From Azolla caroliniana (taxonomy: Eukaryota > Polypodiophyta), in assembly GCA_043228905.1 (NCBI GenBank), contig JBHGNT010000004.1:12028001-12092000 (forward strand): a stretch of 64,000 nt of DNA, written 5' to 3'. Shown here piece after piece: positions 52,762 to 63,506 of the stretch; the stretch's first letter is position 1; each line of letters starts with the position of its first letter. The notes below the pieces were generated by a model, which ran no database searches, had not been told where the DNA came from, and was given only the letters and a program-made list of their open reading frames with translations. A program made the position numbers and the translations under genes.

Positions 52762-53204
52762 TGTGAGGAATAGTACTAAAATAGAGAGAGAATTAGTACT
52801 GGAAAAGGAAAGTACTATTAGTACTAAGAGGACGGGACTGCGTAAGACTCTCGAGCGAGGAAGAGAGAAGAGGAGAGAGAGAGATAGTGAGGACGAGAGA
52901 GAGAGAGATGATGATAACAGAGGATATATTATGTGAAGAGTAAGTAAAAAAGGGCTATGAGGCTTAAGACTGGCGTTGAACCAATTTGGTTCAAAATAAT
53001 GCCTAGTGCCTTCTTTTATAGTGTTCTCAGGAGTAATCCTGAAGCTTCTAGAATGTTCTAGAGAAATCTGGAATATACATTAATTTACTATAATAAAACT
53101 TAAATGAAAATAATATCCTACGTATTACAATAGAAAGTATAATGGTCAAGAGCTCAACCCATATACCATAAGGTCATGGGTTCGAGTCTTGCCATATCAT
53201 GACA
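52762..53204 (-). repeat. 5' LTR of chromovirus-C
   Basis: 443 bp. TATA box with first T at 53020, predicted RNA start at 52987 (33 nt downstream, as in chromovirus-B), palindrome 52976-52994, heat-shock element 53041-53058 and tRNA-like block near 53140-53193. Confidence 0.93.
53041..53058 (-). promoter_or_regulatory. Four-module heat-shock element in 5' LTR (chromovirus-C)
   Basis: GAAgcTTCtaGAAtgTTC, 21-38 bp upstream of the TATA box in the element's orientation. Confidence 0.75.
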
Positions 53205-56083
53205 GCCACAGAGAGAGCGAGTGCTGGAAGAAGCGTGCCGATTCGGATAAATCCGGATCCGACTAGGCCGGACAAGGGAAATGGAAAAGCTTGCACTACG
53301 CAGAAAGATGACAAGGATCCGGAACCGCGAATACCGAAAAAGGGCTAGATTTCATGATGAAGCACAAGGTGAACTCGATGAAGAAGACCACTTTTGGATT
53401 GGAGGAAGTATGGTATATTGATTCTAGAGCGACGAGCCACGAAGAGTGGTTCTCCTTTTTAGAACAACCGGGAATCGCCGAAACTGGAGACGACACCCCT
53501 CACCCAATTGTGCATGTCAGAGAAGTCCCTTTAAGCCATGTTGGACAAAAGGGAAAGCTTATGAACATACTACACGTCCCGACAATCACAAAGAACCTGG
53601 TGTCAGTCAGACAAATCGTCGACCGGGGAATGGAGGTGCGGTTTATGCATCGTGGGTGCTTCATCGAGGAGGAAGGCCGAATTATCGCGCAAGGGTGCAG
53701 GGAAGGGAGGATGTTCATACTCTCAACACAAATGACGTCGGCACCGCCATGTTTGCCAAAGGACAGAAGATTGAATCGGACATCGATCTTTGGCATAAGC
53801 AGATCGGCCATGTCAACTACCAGAGGCTTCAAGATCTACAATCGAAACAAGTTGTGTTCGGATTGCCAAAGTTTAGTGGCTGGAAGACCCAAATATGTGA
53901 AGCCTGCCAACTCGAGAAGAAACATTGGCTTCCATTCCCCACCGAACGAAACCGGAGCCGTAACAAGCTTGACCTAATCCATTCAGATGTATGGGGACCG
54001 GCACAAAACGTTAGTCTTGGCGGGAGTCAGTATTTTGTCTCCTTCATCGACGATCACAACCGGCACACGTGGATCTACCTGATCGAGAAGAAAAGTGAAG
54101 TCTTCAACTGTTTCCGAAACCTTCAAAGCTTAGTCGAAAGGGAAACAGAGAGGAAGATCAAGTGACTGCGGTTGGATGGCGGAAAATAATACTTTTTTGG
54201 CCAATTCAATTGTTATCTGCATCAGAACGGAATTTGGAGAGAATTCAGCTGTCGATACACACCGGAACAAAACAGTGTGGCGAAGAGAAAGAACCGGCCG
54301 ATTGTCAACGCGGCAAGGGCAATGCTAGAGGAGAAGAGCATGCCCAAATTCTACTAGGCTGAGGTGGTCAAGACAACCGTCTACATCGAAAACTGAATCG
54401 GGGACAAGGTGTCAGCTCATGAGTTGTATTTCAGGCGGAAGCCAAGTTTGAGACACCTTCGGATATTCGGTAGCATAGCATATGTGCATGTACTGGATGA
54501 GAAGCAAAGGAAGCTGGATCAGAAATTGAAGAAGTGCATACTCGTCTGCGACTGGCATGAACAGAACGAGTGTTATAACCCCTGGACTAAACAGGTACGA
54601 GTAAGTCGAGATGTCGAGTTTGATCAGTTGGCATCATGGTACTCTCTACCGACTCCAACTCCTGACGAAGACCCGATTCCGAAGGATGAGGCTAGTGAAC
54701 CTGGAGAGGTTCAAGAAGAAGAAGATGAAGGATTCGGTACTCTAGATGAGAGTCCGATCTCATTTCGGCTAAGTGGATCGAATCAATAGCTGAGTCGGGA
54801 TCACCATACGGATGAAGAACCAGCGAGTAGTGGAGACTCTGCCGTGCTCTCCCCGTGCAAGGAACCGAGGAGAAAATTCACGCGCAAAGAGAAGGGGAAG
54901 AAGAAGATGCCGGAATACGATACCGGCAGTGAAGGGTTGGATCGGAACGAATCGGACCTAGGACAGGAAGAAGGCGGATCTTCAGAAAGGAAGTCTCAAC
55001 CGACTAAGAAGGGCCTCAAACCGGGTAACGAAAAGTTACGTCGGTCAACCCGTCAAAAGAAAGCCGTCATGAGGTAATGGTGGAAGTGCATGAGCCAAAG
55101 AACTACGCAGAAGCAGCAAAAGACGCAAATTGGCGTGCTGCTATGGAGGAAGAAATGCGGGCACTTGTTGCCAACAATACATGGGACCTGGTTGACCCTC
55201 CTCGACAGTGTAAACTGATCGGTTGTAAATGGGTATATAAGGTGAAGTACAATGTCGATGGTTCGGTCAACCGGTACAAGAACCGGTTAGTGGCAAAGGG
55301 ATACGCATAGACCCATGGAATCGACTACGATGAGACCTTCGCTCCGGTAGCAAAGACGCTGATGGTTCGTGTGGTACTGGCTGTTGTTGTGGCAAGGGGA
55401 TGACATCTCCACCAAATGGATGTGAAGAATGCGTTACTTCAAGGTGACCTTGAAGAACAGGTCTATATGATCCAACCCCCCGATTTCCAATCAGAGATGA
55501 ACAAGTCGGCAGTGTGCCGACTCAAGAAGTTGCTTTACGGTCTGAAGCAAGCCCCCCTAACTTCGAATGCGAAGATCACGCACCGGTTACGTAAGATGGG
55601 GTTTGCGGCCTAAAAATCCGACTCGTCATTGTTCATCCGATGGTCTAGTCTGTATCCTGCTATATGTTAATGATTTAGTCATCACCGGACCCGAACTGGA
55701 TGAAATCGGCAAACTGATGTCCTAGTTGTCGGACGCATTTGAAATGAAGGACCTAGGGGACCTTCATTATTTTCTTGGGATTGAGGTGATCCGAACCCCT
55801 GATGGCATATCGCTCTCATAAAGACACTATGTGCTGAATATGCTGTACAAGTTCGGCATGATGGAATGTCGACCGATCTCCCCACCCCTGGACTGGAACC
55901 TGAAGCTACGTCCTGACTCCAGCCCGGCCTGGGATTAGAAACGGTTTCGAAAAATTGTTGGAAGCTTCATATACTTGACAATCACTCAACCCGACATTAG
56001 TTACCTGGTTAGAGTGATTAGCTAGTTCATGCGGAGCACCTTCAGTGCGCGCACCCGATACTCCAAGATGTTAGACAACCATC
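53205..56083 (+). pseudogene. pol: copia-I protease, integrase and RT
   Basis: The protease reads VWYIDSRATSHEEWF: the active-site Gly is Arg and four residues are lost. The preintegrase and integrase parts are good (LWHKQIGHVNYQRLQDLQSK, CEACQLEKKHWLPF, LIHSDVWGPAQNVSLGGSQY), then decay (LDGGK-stop-YFFGQF, NSVAKRKN). The linker is acidic (PDEDPIPKDEASEPGEVQEE). RT starts at about 55085 ([20 protein letters not shown]) and loses frame after LYGLKQAPL at 55560. The palm box is only partly readable (LLYVNDLVIT in another frame). Many stops are TAG or TGA. Confidence 0.82.
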
Positions 56084-57600
56084 TACGACCTCGCGGTCAA
56101 CAATAACTTATAGCACCGGCATTCCATGGAGGCCCACGGTTTGGAGATAGGCACCCACGACAAAAGAACATCGTCTAAAACCGAGCTTTTGTCCATGTTG
56201 AGTGCCCTCGCAAGACAACTCGTGTCATTTTGCAAATTGTACCATCTGTATCGGCATCCCTCGTTCCTCCACATCCCCTTCACACACCTCTCCCCTCTCG
56301 ATTTTAGGAGCATGCACGGGACTACCCATTTGGTAGCCGACATTGTAATCGATTCTACCCGTCTTTTTAATTTTTACCATCCTAACCTCCCCTCATTTTT
56401 CTCATATTACCACTTTATCCCTCCCATTATCTTTTAAATTACCCTCCTATCCCTCCCTTTACTTTTGAAAATTACCACCCTACCCTTGCGCTCACTTTTC
56501 CCAAACTACTACCCTACCCCTCCTCTTACCTTTGTTTTACATACCCCCCTACCCTCCTACCCCTTTAAACCCTCACTTTTCATTATCACGCCTCTACCCC
56601 TCCATCACTTTTACCTCTACCCCCTCCCTTCCCACTTTTAAGCTTTTTTTATACTCTACCCCTCCTCCAACTTTTCCCTACTTACGCCTCTACCCCTCCT
56701 CCACCTTTTCCCTATTTACGCCTCTACCCCTCCAACTTTTTCCCTATTTACGCCACTACCCCTCCATTTTACCTAACCCACCCTATACCCCTTATTCTGA
56801 ACTCATGATTTATCCCTACCCCTCATCCCTCTAAATCTCTCTCTCTTTATCTCTCTTACTTTTTGGCCCTACACTTTTGCTCATATTACCTTCTCGTTTC
56901 CCTATATTTTAACACCCTTACCATTACCCTCTCCTTCCTCAACAAACACATGTGCACATCCTTTACCCTCTCTCTTACCTTTTTGTTTTTTTTCTCCCCT
57001 ACACCCTCTCACCATTCCCTTTTCCTTATCTTTAAAAACCTTACACCCCACTACCATCCTTTAATGTGCACATATGAACATAGCACACCCCTACCCCCCA
57101 CTACCTATTTTGATCCCACACCCTCACTCTACCCCTCTCCTAAAATCCTATATAAACCCCTTCCCTCAACCTCATGGTCTTATGACATTGATGAGCCCTT
57201 CGAGGCGACACTAGTTTGATGGTTACGTAAGACCATGCCCCCATTACCCCTCTTCCTTACCCTCCTACCCCTCCCTTTACCTTGTGTTACACTTAGGGTT
57301 ATGTTTTTTTATTGTTTACGGTTTAATCATTTTATTAGTTTTTATGTTTAGCCCCCACCCCCCTTCCCCTTTCTCCCTCTCTTTCATTTTTTAATTAGTA
57401 TGTTAATCCCCTACCCTTGCCCCTCTTCTTAATACCTACTCCCGTCTCTTCGTATACAACAAGCACTCTATTGATTCAGGTGCGCTCAATCGACCTTGGT
57501 GTTCCTCTTCTCCAATCTCATTTGCCTGACGATGATCCACCATTTCCGCACTCCTCGTCTACAACCTCGCGGTCAACAATAACTTATGCGCACCGGATAC
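56084..57600 (+). other. Pyrimidine-rich insertion flanked by a 37-bp direct repeat
   Basis: The block interrupts copia-I between RT and RNase H. CTAC(G/A)ACCTCGCGGTCAAC...CACCGG occurs at 56084-56122 and again at 57562-57600. Between the copies lie about 220 bp of mixed sequence and about 1.1 kb (56340-57480) strongly biased to C and T, with many CTACCC and CCCCTCC motifs, and a CTATATAAACC box at 57149. No transposase or known terminal repeat was recognised. Confidence 0.7.
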
Positions 57601-58743
57601 TCTGGTATGTTAGCAGCACGAAGGATTAGGGACTATTATACTAACACGGTATAGCTGGGAAGCTAGTCGGATATACCAATGCCGATTGGGCTGGTGATGC
57701 ATCGGATCACCGATCCACCTCCAGTTACATGTTTTCTCTTGGTAGCGCGACTATTGCGTGGAGCACCAAAAAGCAGCCAACAGTGGCTCTATCGAGCACT
57801 GAAGCTGAATACCAAGGCGCTACCATTGCCACCTATGAAGCCATCTGGCTTCGGCGACTACTCTGTGACCTCTAGAGCGAGGTGCCGACCCCGATCCTGA
57901 TCTATGGCGATATCATGAGCAACATACAGCTCGCCAAGAACCCAGTGTTCCATGCTCGAACGAAGCACATAGAAGTGCATTATCAGTTTGTCCGTGAGCG
58001 GGTTTTGAGCGGTGAAGTTGAACTGTGATATGGTCACACGGATCGGCAAGTAGCCGACATCTTCACCAAGCCACTCGGATCAGACAAGTTGCAGCTTTTT
58101 TCGAAGATGCTCGACGTTCAACATCTTGATGTGCCTCACTTGAGGGGGAGAATGGAAATAGGTAATAGCACCGGACAAGGAGCCGGAGAGTTAGGAAGAC
58201 CTCAAACAAGGGGAGATGAGTAGAAAAAGGAAGCTGAGTCGACCAAAGGAGTCGGCACATCCGAACAAGGCGGAGTAAACGACAACAATGGCATAATCAA
58301 GAAGGACAGAGCTGACCGGAAGAAGAAGGCCAAGACCTGGACATGGTCCGATGTTCGGAATGGCCTAAAAACGAAAGACGAGTTGGAGACTACAAACTCG
58401 AACAAGAGCTGGAACGAATTGGAGGAAGCTGATTCGATTGAAGATTCGGAGAAGCCGGATGAACTAAAGGCCAAGCAGACGAGAAGGCGACACCGACACG
58501 GAGGAACCGATGGATCGACAAGTGCCAGAGTCATAGCAGCGAAGGAGCTGAAATGGGCCTGTTGAGCAGACAAGCTGACCAAGGAGGTCACGGTTTGCGG
58601 TATCGGACGGGTCGCGGGAAGCAGAAATGGACAGGACGAGGAGTGCGAGCAAGCGGAAGGACGTCAGAAGGAGCCGAAGGAAAGGACCGATTACTGCAGA
58701 CACTGACATCACGATCTGACCTCAAGTTGAGCTTGAGGGGGAG
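57562..58743 (+). pseudogene. pol: copia-I RNase H and 3' spacer
   Basis: RNase H is clear: [53 protein letters not shown], then a TAG in place of Gln, NIQLAKNPVFHARTKHIEVH and VADIFTKPLGSDKL. It ends near 58130. The remaining 600 bp to the 3' LTR encode only a charged open frame (WNELEEADSIEDSEKPDELK) of no known function. The last 11 bases, TGAGGGGGAG, form the PPT. Confidence 0.8.
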
Positions 58744-59215
58744 TGTTGAGCGAGCAAACTCAACCAGATCCGGATCGGCTGGATAAGCCTGAGCCGGATC
58801 GGTATCCGGAACGAAGAGACGGAAGATATCTGGATCGGTATCCAGATGATATCCGGGACCACAAGCGCCAGATTCAAATGTGAACCAGAAGGCAAGGCTA
58901 GTAGTAGCCTATACTCCTAAACTACTAGGTAGTCAGAGTCCTCGTAGTTAGTGTTAGCCACTTGTATGAGCATTGAAGTACATAGTACTTCTGTCAGTCC
59001 TTTTGAGGACTTGTATAAATGGTGTTGTTTAGCACGATTGTATGTACAGAGTTACAGAGTGTTATTTTTTAATAGAGTTTTATGTTCTGCTCTCTCTCTC
59101 TCTCTCTCTCGTGTATGCTAAATATTCTCAAGCTTCCATTGAACCTGTGTTTTCTATTCTCTGTTGTTGCCAGGCTAAATGGGCTTTGTCAAGCTTCCGC
59201 ACACTAACTTTTATA
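58744..59215 (+). repeat. 3' LTR of copia-I
   Basis: 472 bp, TGTTGAGC to ...TTTTATA; the terminal CA is changed to TA. Followed by the target duplication GAGAC. Confidence 0.93.
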
Positions 59216-60725
59216 GAGACAAAGACCGTTGAAGAACGACTTGATGGTCGGAAACGACCGAACGGATGGACAGAAGAATGAACGAAGGACTGGAAAGATA
59301 GTGTCAGAGACGGACAACCGGACCGATCGATAGACAACAACCAAGATTAGTTGGCGGCTGGAGACTGGCCAATAAGTGGACAAAGACGAATGGAAAAACA
59401 CGACAGACCAAAAAGACACAGCTAGACGGGCCAAACGGCCGGAATGGTGATGGATTCGGGACGACGATTAGACGGCGGTGGCCACATACCAACGGCTAGA
59501 GTGGTGGCCGACCAACAGTGGCTAGAGTGGTGCTCTGACAAAGACAAAGACTGGATGGAGCGGCGGCCGTACAGTGGCAGCGGCTAGAGCGGCAGCCACC
59601 AGATAACAACCGGATCGATTTTCGGAATGCACAAAGACACATAACCGTCGAACGGGCCGTACGACGGAGATAGCCGGACTGACGGTCGGACAACCGCGGA
59701 AGAGTAACCTGACAGGCGGCGAACGGGCCTGACGGACACAGAGATGGGAGTCGAAAACGGCTGGACATATGAACGGACAGCGGATGGCCAGACAACAGCC
59801 AACAGCCGGAGGGAACGATCGGTCGGATGAAGCAGTGATATTCGGACAAAAGTTCGGGTGGTGGTAGTGAAAAATCAGCGGCCGAACAATGACTAAGGAA
59901 AGAAATGGCCAGACGATGGTCTCAATGCATGGTGGTGGATGGATAGCAGCAACGGCTTGAAACCCCAAATAGACAGTCGGAGTTGCCGAAATGATGGGCT
60001 AGATGGCAATGGTGCCGGAGACAGAGATGGAGTGGCAGTTCCTTAGGAGGAACGGACATGGTCAGAATGGCCGGCTAGAGGCCGGAATGGCTAAACAAGT
60101 AGTGGTTGAACAAAGAGACAAAGGGCGTCGATAGAGTCGACAACCACCACAGGCGGAGACCTGACAGGAGGCTGACGAGATACGTCAAAACAGAAAAGAA
60201 AGAGAAAAACAAGCAAAAGAAAAAGAGGAAACAGAAAAGAGGAAGAAGGACATAGAGAACAAGACAAATACAAACTGGGAGGGAAAAAAAGAAAGAAAGA
60301 AAAAGACCTAAAATGAAACAAAGAATAATAAAAGAAGTAACAAAATGAAACAAAAAAGTGAGAGAGGGAAAACGAGAAAACAGGGACCAAATTTCAAAAG
60401 GTGACATAATTTTAAGAACTCATCAACCTGAACGAAATGGATGTAACCGAGTCGCGATAACTCACAAGATACACTTGGGAAGAATACACATACACACAAT
60501 GTTTTTTTGACGACCTAAATGATGATACCAAAGTTCGTGAGCTGATAGAATGAGAATATTCATGTCGAGGAAGATTCGTTGATCGACGGAGATGTTGGTG
60601 TCAAGCGTTTCGATCAAAGAAGTCGATCGATGAGAGGATCGATGGAAGTTCTGGTTGAAGAAAGATGAGGATCAAGGCCTATGGGATTGACATGCAAGGC
60701 ACTCTCCCACAGGCGTGCGATTATG
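59216..60725 (+). mobile_element. Element N, internal part (non-coding)
   Basis: Purine-rich plus strand (GACGG/CCGGAC types) that shows no gag or pol motif in any frame. The minus-strand open frames are biased-composition artefacts. It contains the left arm of a large inverted repeat (60174-60315). Confidence 0.5.
60174..60315. repeat. Left arm of large inverted repeat
   Basis: About 142 bp whose reverse complement matches 61200-61354 with a modest number of differences (for example TTTTAGGTCTTTTTCTTTC and TTTTGACGTATCT are common to both). Confidence 0.88.
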
Positions 60726-61065
60726 TGTTACCATACGGGATGTACGGGTGATGTAGAGTGTGATGAGCAAGGGTCGAATGCTATAATGTTGTTAATGTGT
60801 ATGTGTAAATGTGTAAGTGTAATTGTGAGTGTGAGTAATTACGTATGTGTACACATGCACACGTGTGTGCATGTGGATGGATACGAGGAGATGTGAGTGA
60901 GTGATTAGTATGAATGGAGAAGGGGGCTTGCACCCCAATGTATCTACCCCCTCTTGTAACTATTTAACCCCTTATGGGGAATGAATGAAACATGAAAGGA
61001 ATAGTTCTCTCTCAATCTCTCTCTGTCTCTCTTGTCATCTTTCTTTCTCTCCCTCTTCCCTAACA
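60726..61065 (+). repeat. LTR of element N
   Basis: 340 bp, TGTTACCATACGGG to CCCTAACA. Its first 40 bp recur at 39726. A CTATTTAACC box (about 60959) and a pre-LTR CCCACAGGCGTGC motif link it to the gypsy-E LTR. Confidence 0.6.
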
Positions 61066-61434
61066 TTGAACCCGCTTGGGAGAGGGGTCCAGCCATTCTA
61101 GGCACCACCCCCCACCCCACAATGCTTCTCAATGCCATCACCATTTCCATCTTTATTATTATCATCAATCCTCCCAAGGCTCATCGCACACACCATTTCG
61201 TTTTAGGTCTTTTTCTTTCTTTCTTTTTTTCCCTCTCTATTTGTATTTGTCTTGTTCTCTACGTCCTTCTTCCTCTTTTATGTTTCCTCTCTTTCTCTTC
61301 CTCTTTCTCTTTTGCTTGGTTCTCTCTTTCTTTTCTATTTTGACGTATCTTGTCAACAACACCACACACACACACACACACACACATACACTACAAGATT
61401 GTCATGGTCCCACCAAAACCCATGTTATCTTTTT
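61066..61434. other. Non-coding sequence with right inverted-repeat arm
   Basis: The right arm is 61200-61354. A TTGAACCCGCTTGGG stretch follows the element N LTR and could be its primer region. No gene is seen. Confidence 0.5.
61363..61385. repeat. (AC)n microsatellite
   Basis: About 23 bp of pure AC dinucleotide. Confidence 0.95.
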
Positions 61435-61680
61435 TGTTGAGCAGACAAGCTCAACTGGATCCGGATTAGTTGAAAAGCCAAAACCGAATCGGTATATGGA
61501 ACGGAGAACCGGATAGGTGCCATATCGGTACCTGGAACCAAGAGCCGCATTGTAGTCCGGATCAGTGTGAACCGGTAGGCCGTTAGGGGCCTATGGATCT
61601 AGCCTAGTACGTAGGCATATGGGAGTCAGTATAAGTCGCTTATATGAGCATTGAAGTACATGTTAGTACTTCTGTCTGTT
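61435..61680 (+). repeat. Copia-1/I-family LTR fragment, split by element K
   Basis: TGTTGAGCAGACAAGCTCAACTGG and the following 240 bp match the copia-I LTR up to CTTCTGTC. A short piece (GGACTTGTATAAAAGG) reappears at about 63478-63495, beyond element K. Confidence 0.8.
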
Positions 61681-62129
61681 TGTCACGAACACCAACTGCA
61701 GACTACGTTAGAGCATAGATGACGAACATGGAACTAGGAATGACGAGGCTAAGAACTCTAGAAGTTGTGAGTGATGAGGCTATAAACTTAGGAAGCTATG
61801 GGGAGCATGAAGACAGACATGAAGAATGAGACAAGATGAAATGGAACAAGAATACTAGATTGATGTGTCAATGACTATGTGTTGAATCCCTTGGAAGGGT
61901 CCAAGGAGTTTACAAGTATTTATATTGTATGCTGAAGTACATGCATTAGAATATTCTCAAGAATATTCTAGAACCCTCTAGAACCTTCTAGTTCTAGAAC
62001 TTTCTAAAAACTCCTAGAACTTGAAGAGATAATCTACGAATATATATATAACATGAGCATGTATTTGGATGTGTTGGTTACAACATAATACTTGACTATA
62101 ATACAAGAGGTCAAGAGTTTGAATCTTCA
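61681..62129 (+). repeat. Left LTR of element K
   Basis: It contains a heat-shock-element array 61961-62004, TATATATATA at 62041-62050 and a tRNA-like tail (about 62065-62125). Confidence 0.78.
61961..62004 (+). promoter_or_regulatory. Heat-shock-element array in left LTR of element K
   Basis: GAAtaTTCtaGAAccCTCtaGAAccTTC: six modules in 5-bp phase, five exact, then a second run TTCtaGAActTTC. It is about 40 bp upstream of the TATA stretch. Another GAAtaTTC lies at 61949-61956. Confidence 0.75.
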
Positions 62130-62324
62130 TAGTGCAAGGGTGAGCTAAAGTACAAAATCAAAGTTGATTGATGACTGAGCGAGTCCTCACCAGAAATAAC
62201 AACATGATTGAATGTGAGCGACCATGTGAGGTCCTCACTAGAGATTGGAACAACAATGCTCTCCTTTTCGACTAACTTTTTGAAAGCGTGATGTAGGGGG
62301 GAGTGGGAAGTGGAGCACTGAAGA

Positions 62325-62692
62325 GCGTGAGAAACCATGTGTTGTCCTCACTAGAGACACGAACACCAATGGACATGAGCAATCATGTGTGGTCCTTACC
62401 GAAGACTAAGTGAGCGACCATGTGTGATTCTCACCGGAGACTGGAACACCGATGGCCGTGAGCGATCATGTGTGGTTCTCAGCAGAGACTAGAACACTGA
62501 CGGACGTGAGCGACCATGTGCTCCTCCCCGGGAATGGGAACACGAACAGTAGTGATCAACCAAGTAGTCCTCACCGAGAACTGGAACACAAACGGGAGTG
62601 AGCGACCATGCGGTCCTCACCGACAATTGGAACACCAACATACATGACTGACCATGTGCGGTCCTCACCAGAAATGGAACAACAAGAACGAA
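62325..62692 (+). repeat. About 48-bp minisatellite inside element K, roughly eight units
   Basis: Unit core GAGCGACCATGTGTGG(T/C)CCTCACC...GGAACACCAATGGACGT. It is the reverse complement of the array at 38246-38465. Confidence 0.82.
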
Positions 62693-62978
62693 GGAGTGCA
62701 AGTGGAGCGGTTGACTGGACTTCTTCTATCATGAGAGGGTAAATAGTGGAGGTTGACCCAGAACATGGCACAAACGGTAGCGATAGCGAGAAACCAACGT
62801 GATCCTCACTAGGAAAGTGAGCAGTTCTGACCCCCACCGGAACTAGAAGGTGGGCGATCGAAATCGATCCTCATCAAAAGAAAGTGGAATGAAATGTAGA
62901 CCAAAATGAAAATGGGCGATGATGAAGAAAGGGTGATGAGGAAGATGGGTGATGCTTCTAGTTGGAAGGGATTCAAAC

Positions 62979-63446
62979 TATCACGGACACCAATTGCGGA
63001 CTACGCCCGAGCATGGATGACGAACATGGAACTAGAAATGACGAGGCTAAGAACTCTAGAAGCTGTGAGTGATGAGGCTATAAACTTAGGAAGCTATGGA
63101 GAGCATGAAGACAGAGATGAAGAACGAGACAAGATGGAATGGAGAAAGAATACTAGATTGATGTGTCAATGATTGGTGTTGAATACCTTGAAAGGGACCA
63201 AGGAGGTTACAAGCATTTATATTGTACGCTTAAGTACATGCATTAGAATATTCTCGAGAATATTTTGGAGAATATTCTAGAACCCTCTAGAACCTTCTAG
63301 TTCTAGAACTTTCTAAAAACTCCTAGAACTTGAATAAATAATCTACGAAGATATATATAACATGACGGTCACCATATATTTGGATGTGTTGGTTACAACA
63401 TAATACTTGACTATAATATAAGAGGTCAAGAGTTTGAATCTTGACA
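62979..63446 (+). repeat. Right LTR of element K
   Basis: Starts TATCACGG (TG changed to TA) and ends TTGACA. It carries the same heat-shock array (63270-63297 and 63301-63313), a TATATATAA box at about 63351 and a tRNA-like tail (about 63380-63443). A purine-rich GGAAGGGA lies just before it. Confidence 0.78.
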
Positions 63447-63506
63447 TAACCGTTGTCATGTTTGTGACATAGTGCTTGATGGACTTGTATAAAAGGTATC
63501 TCTTAA

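Larger units (their letters stand above)
46979..53204 (-). mobile_element. Chromovirus-C, nested in copia-I gag
   Basis: 6226 bp with LTRs of 425 and 443 bp and perfect target duplication GCCAC (46974-46978 and 53205-53209). It is the same family as chromovirus-B. It keeps the protease-RT linker that B lost, but has lost about 130 bp with the protease active site. The gag start codon is lost, stops occur in gag and RT, and a 340-bp segment of the integrase region is present three times in tandem. Confidence 0.95.
40137..59215 (+). mobile_element. Copia-I, degenerate, carrying two nested elements
   Basis: LTRs at 40137-40606 and 58744-59215, with perfect target duplication GAGAC (40132-40136 and 59216-59220). 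Copia-J and chromovirus-C are inserted in gag, and a pyrimidine-rich block interrupts RT-RNase H. Without insertions the element would be roughly 6 kb. It is the same family as copia-1. It inserted in element N, so the order is N, then I, then J and C. Confidence 0.93.
61681..63446 (+). mobile_element. Element K: non-autonomous LTR element without coding capacity
   Basis: Two long direct repeats (449 and 468 bp) flank about 850 bp of non-coding DNA with a 48-bp minisatellite. The ends are TGTCACG...TTGACA. It is inserted into a copia LTR. No exact target duplication was found, so the ends are uncertain by some bases. No gag or pol motif is present, so any movement would need proteins from another element. 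Confidence 0.75.

Noticed and set aside
57168-57235. Possible hammerhead ribozyme (TTGATGAG...CGACAC between CATGGTCTTA and TAAGACCATG)
   Set aside because: The core has T for the essential C3 and GAC instead of GAA, and the flanking inverted repeat does not form the required stems, so chance resemblance is more likely.
56390-57430. Telomere-like repeat array (CCCTACC motifs)
   Set aside because: The motifs are irregular and never form runs of CCCTAAA; the block is better described as general C/T bias.
58559-58580. An additional LTR start (TGTTGAGCAGACAAGC) inside the copia-I 3' region
   Set aside because: Homology to the LTR ends after about 17 bases; the real LTR starts at 58744 next to the PPT.
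59496-60407. Minus-strand open frames of 100-150 codons as genes
   Set aside because: Arg/Ser/Pro- or Phe/Leu/Ser-rich translations of skewed composition, with no motif and overlapping each other in several frames.
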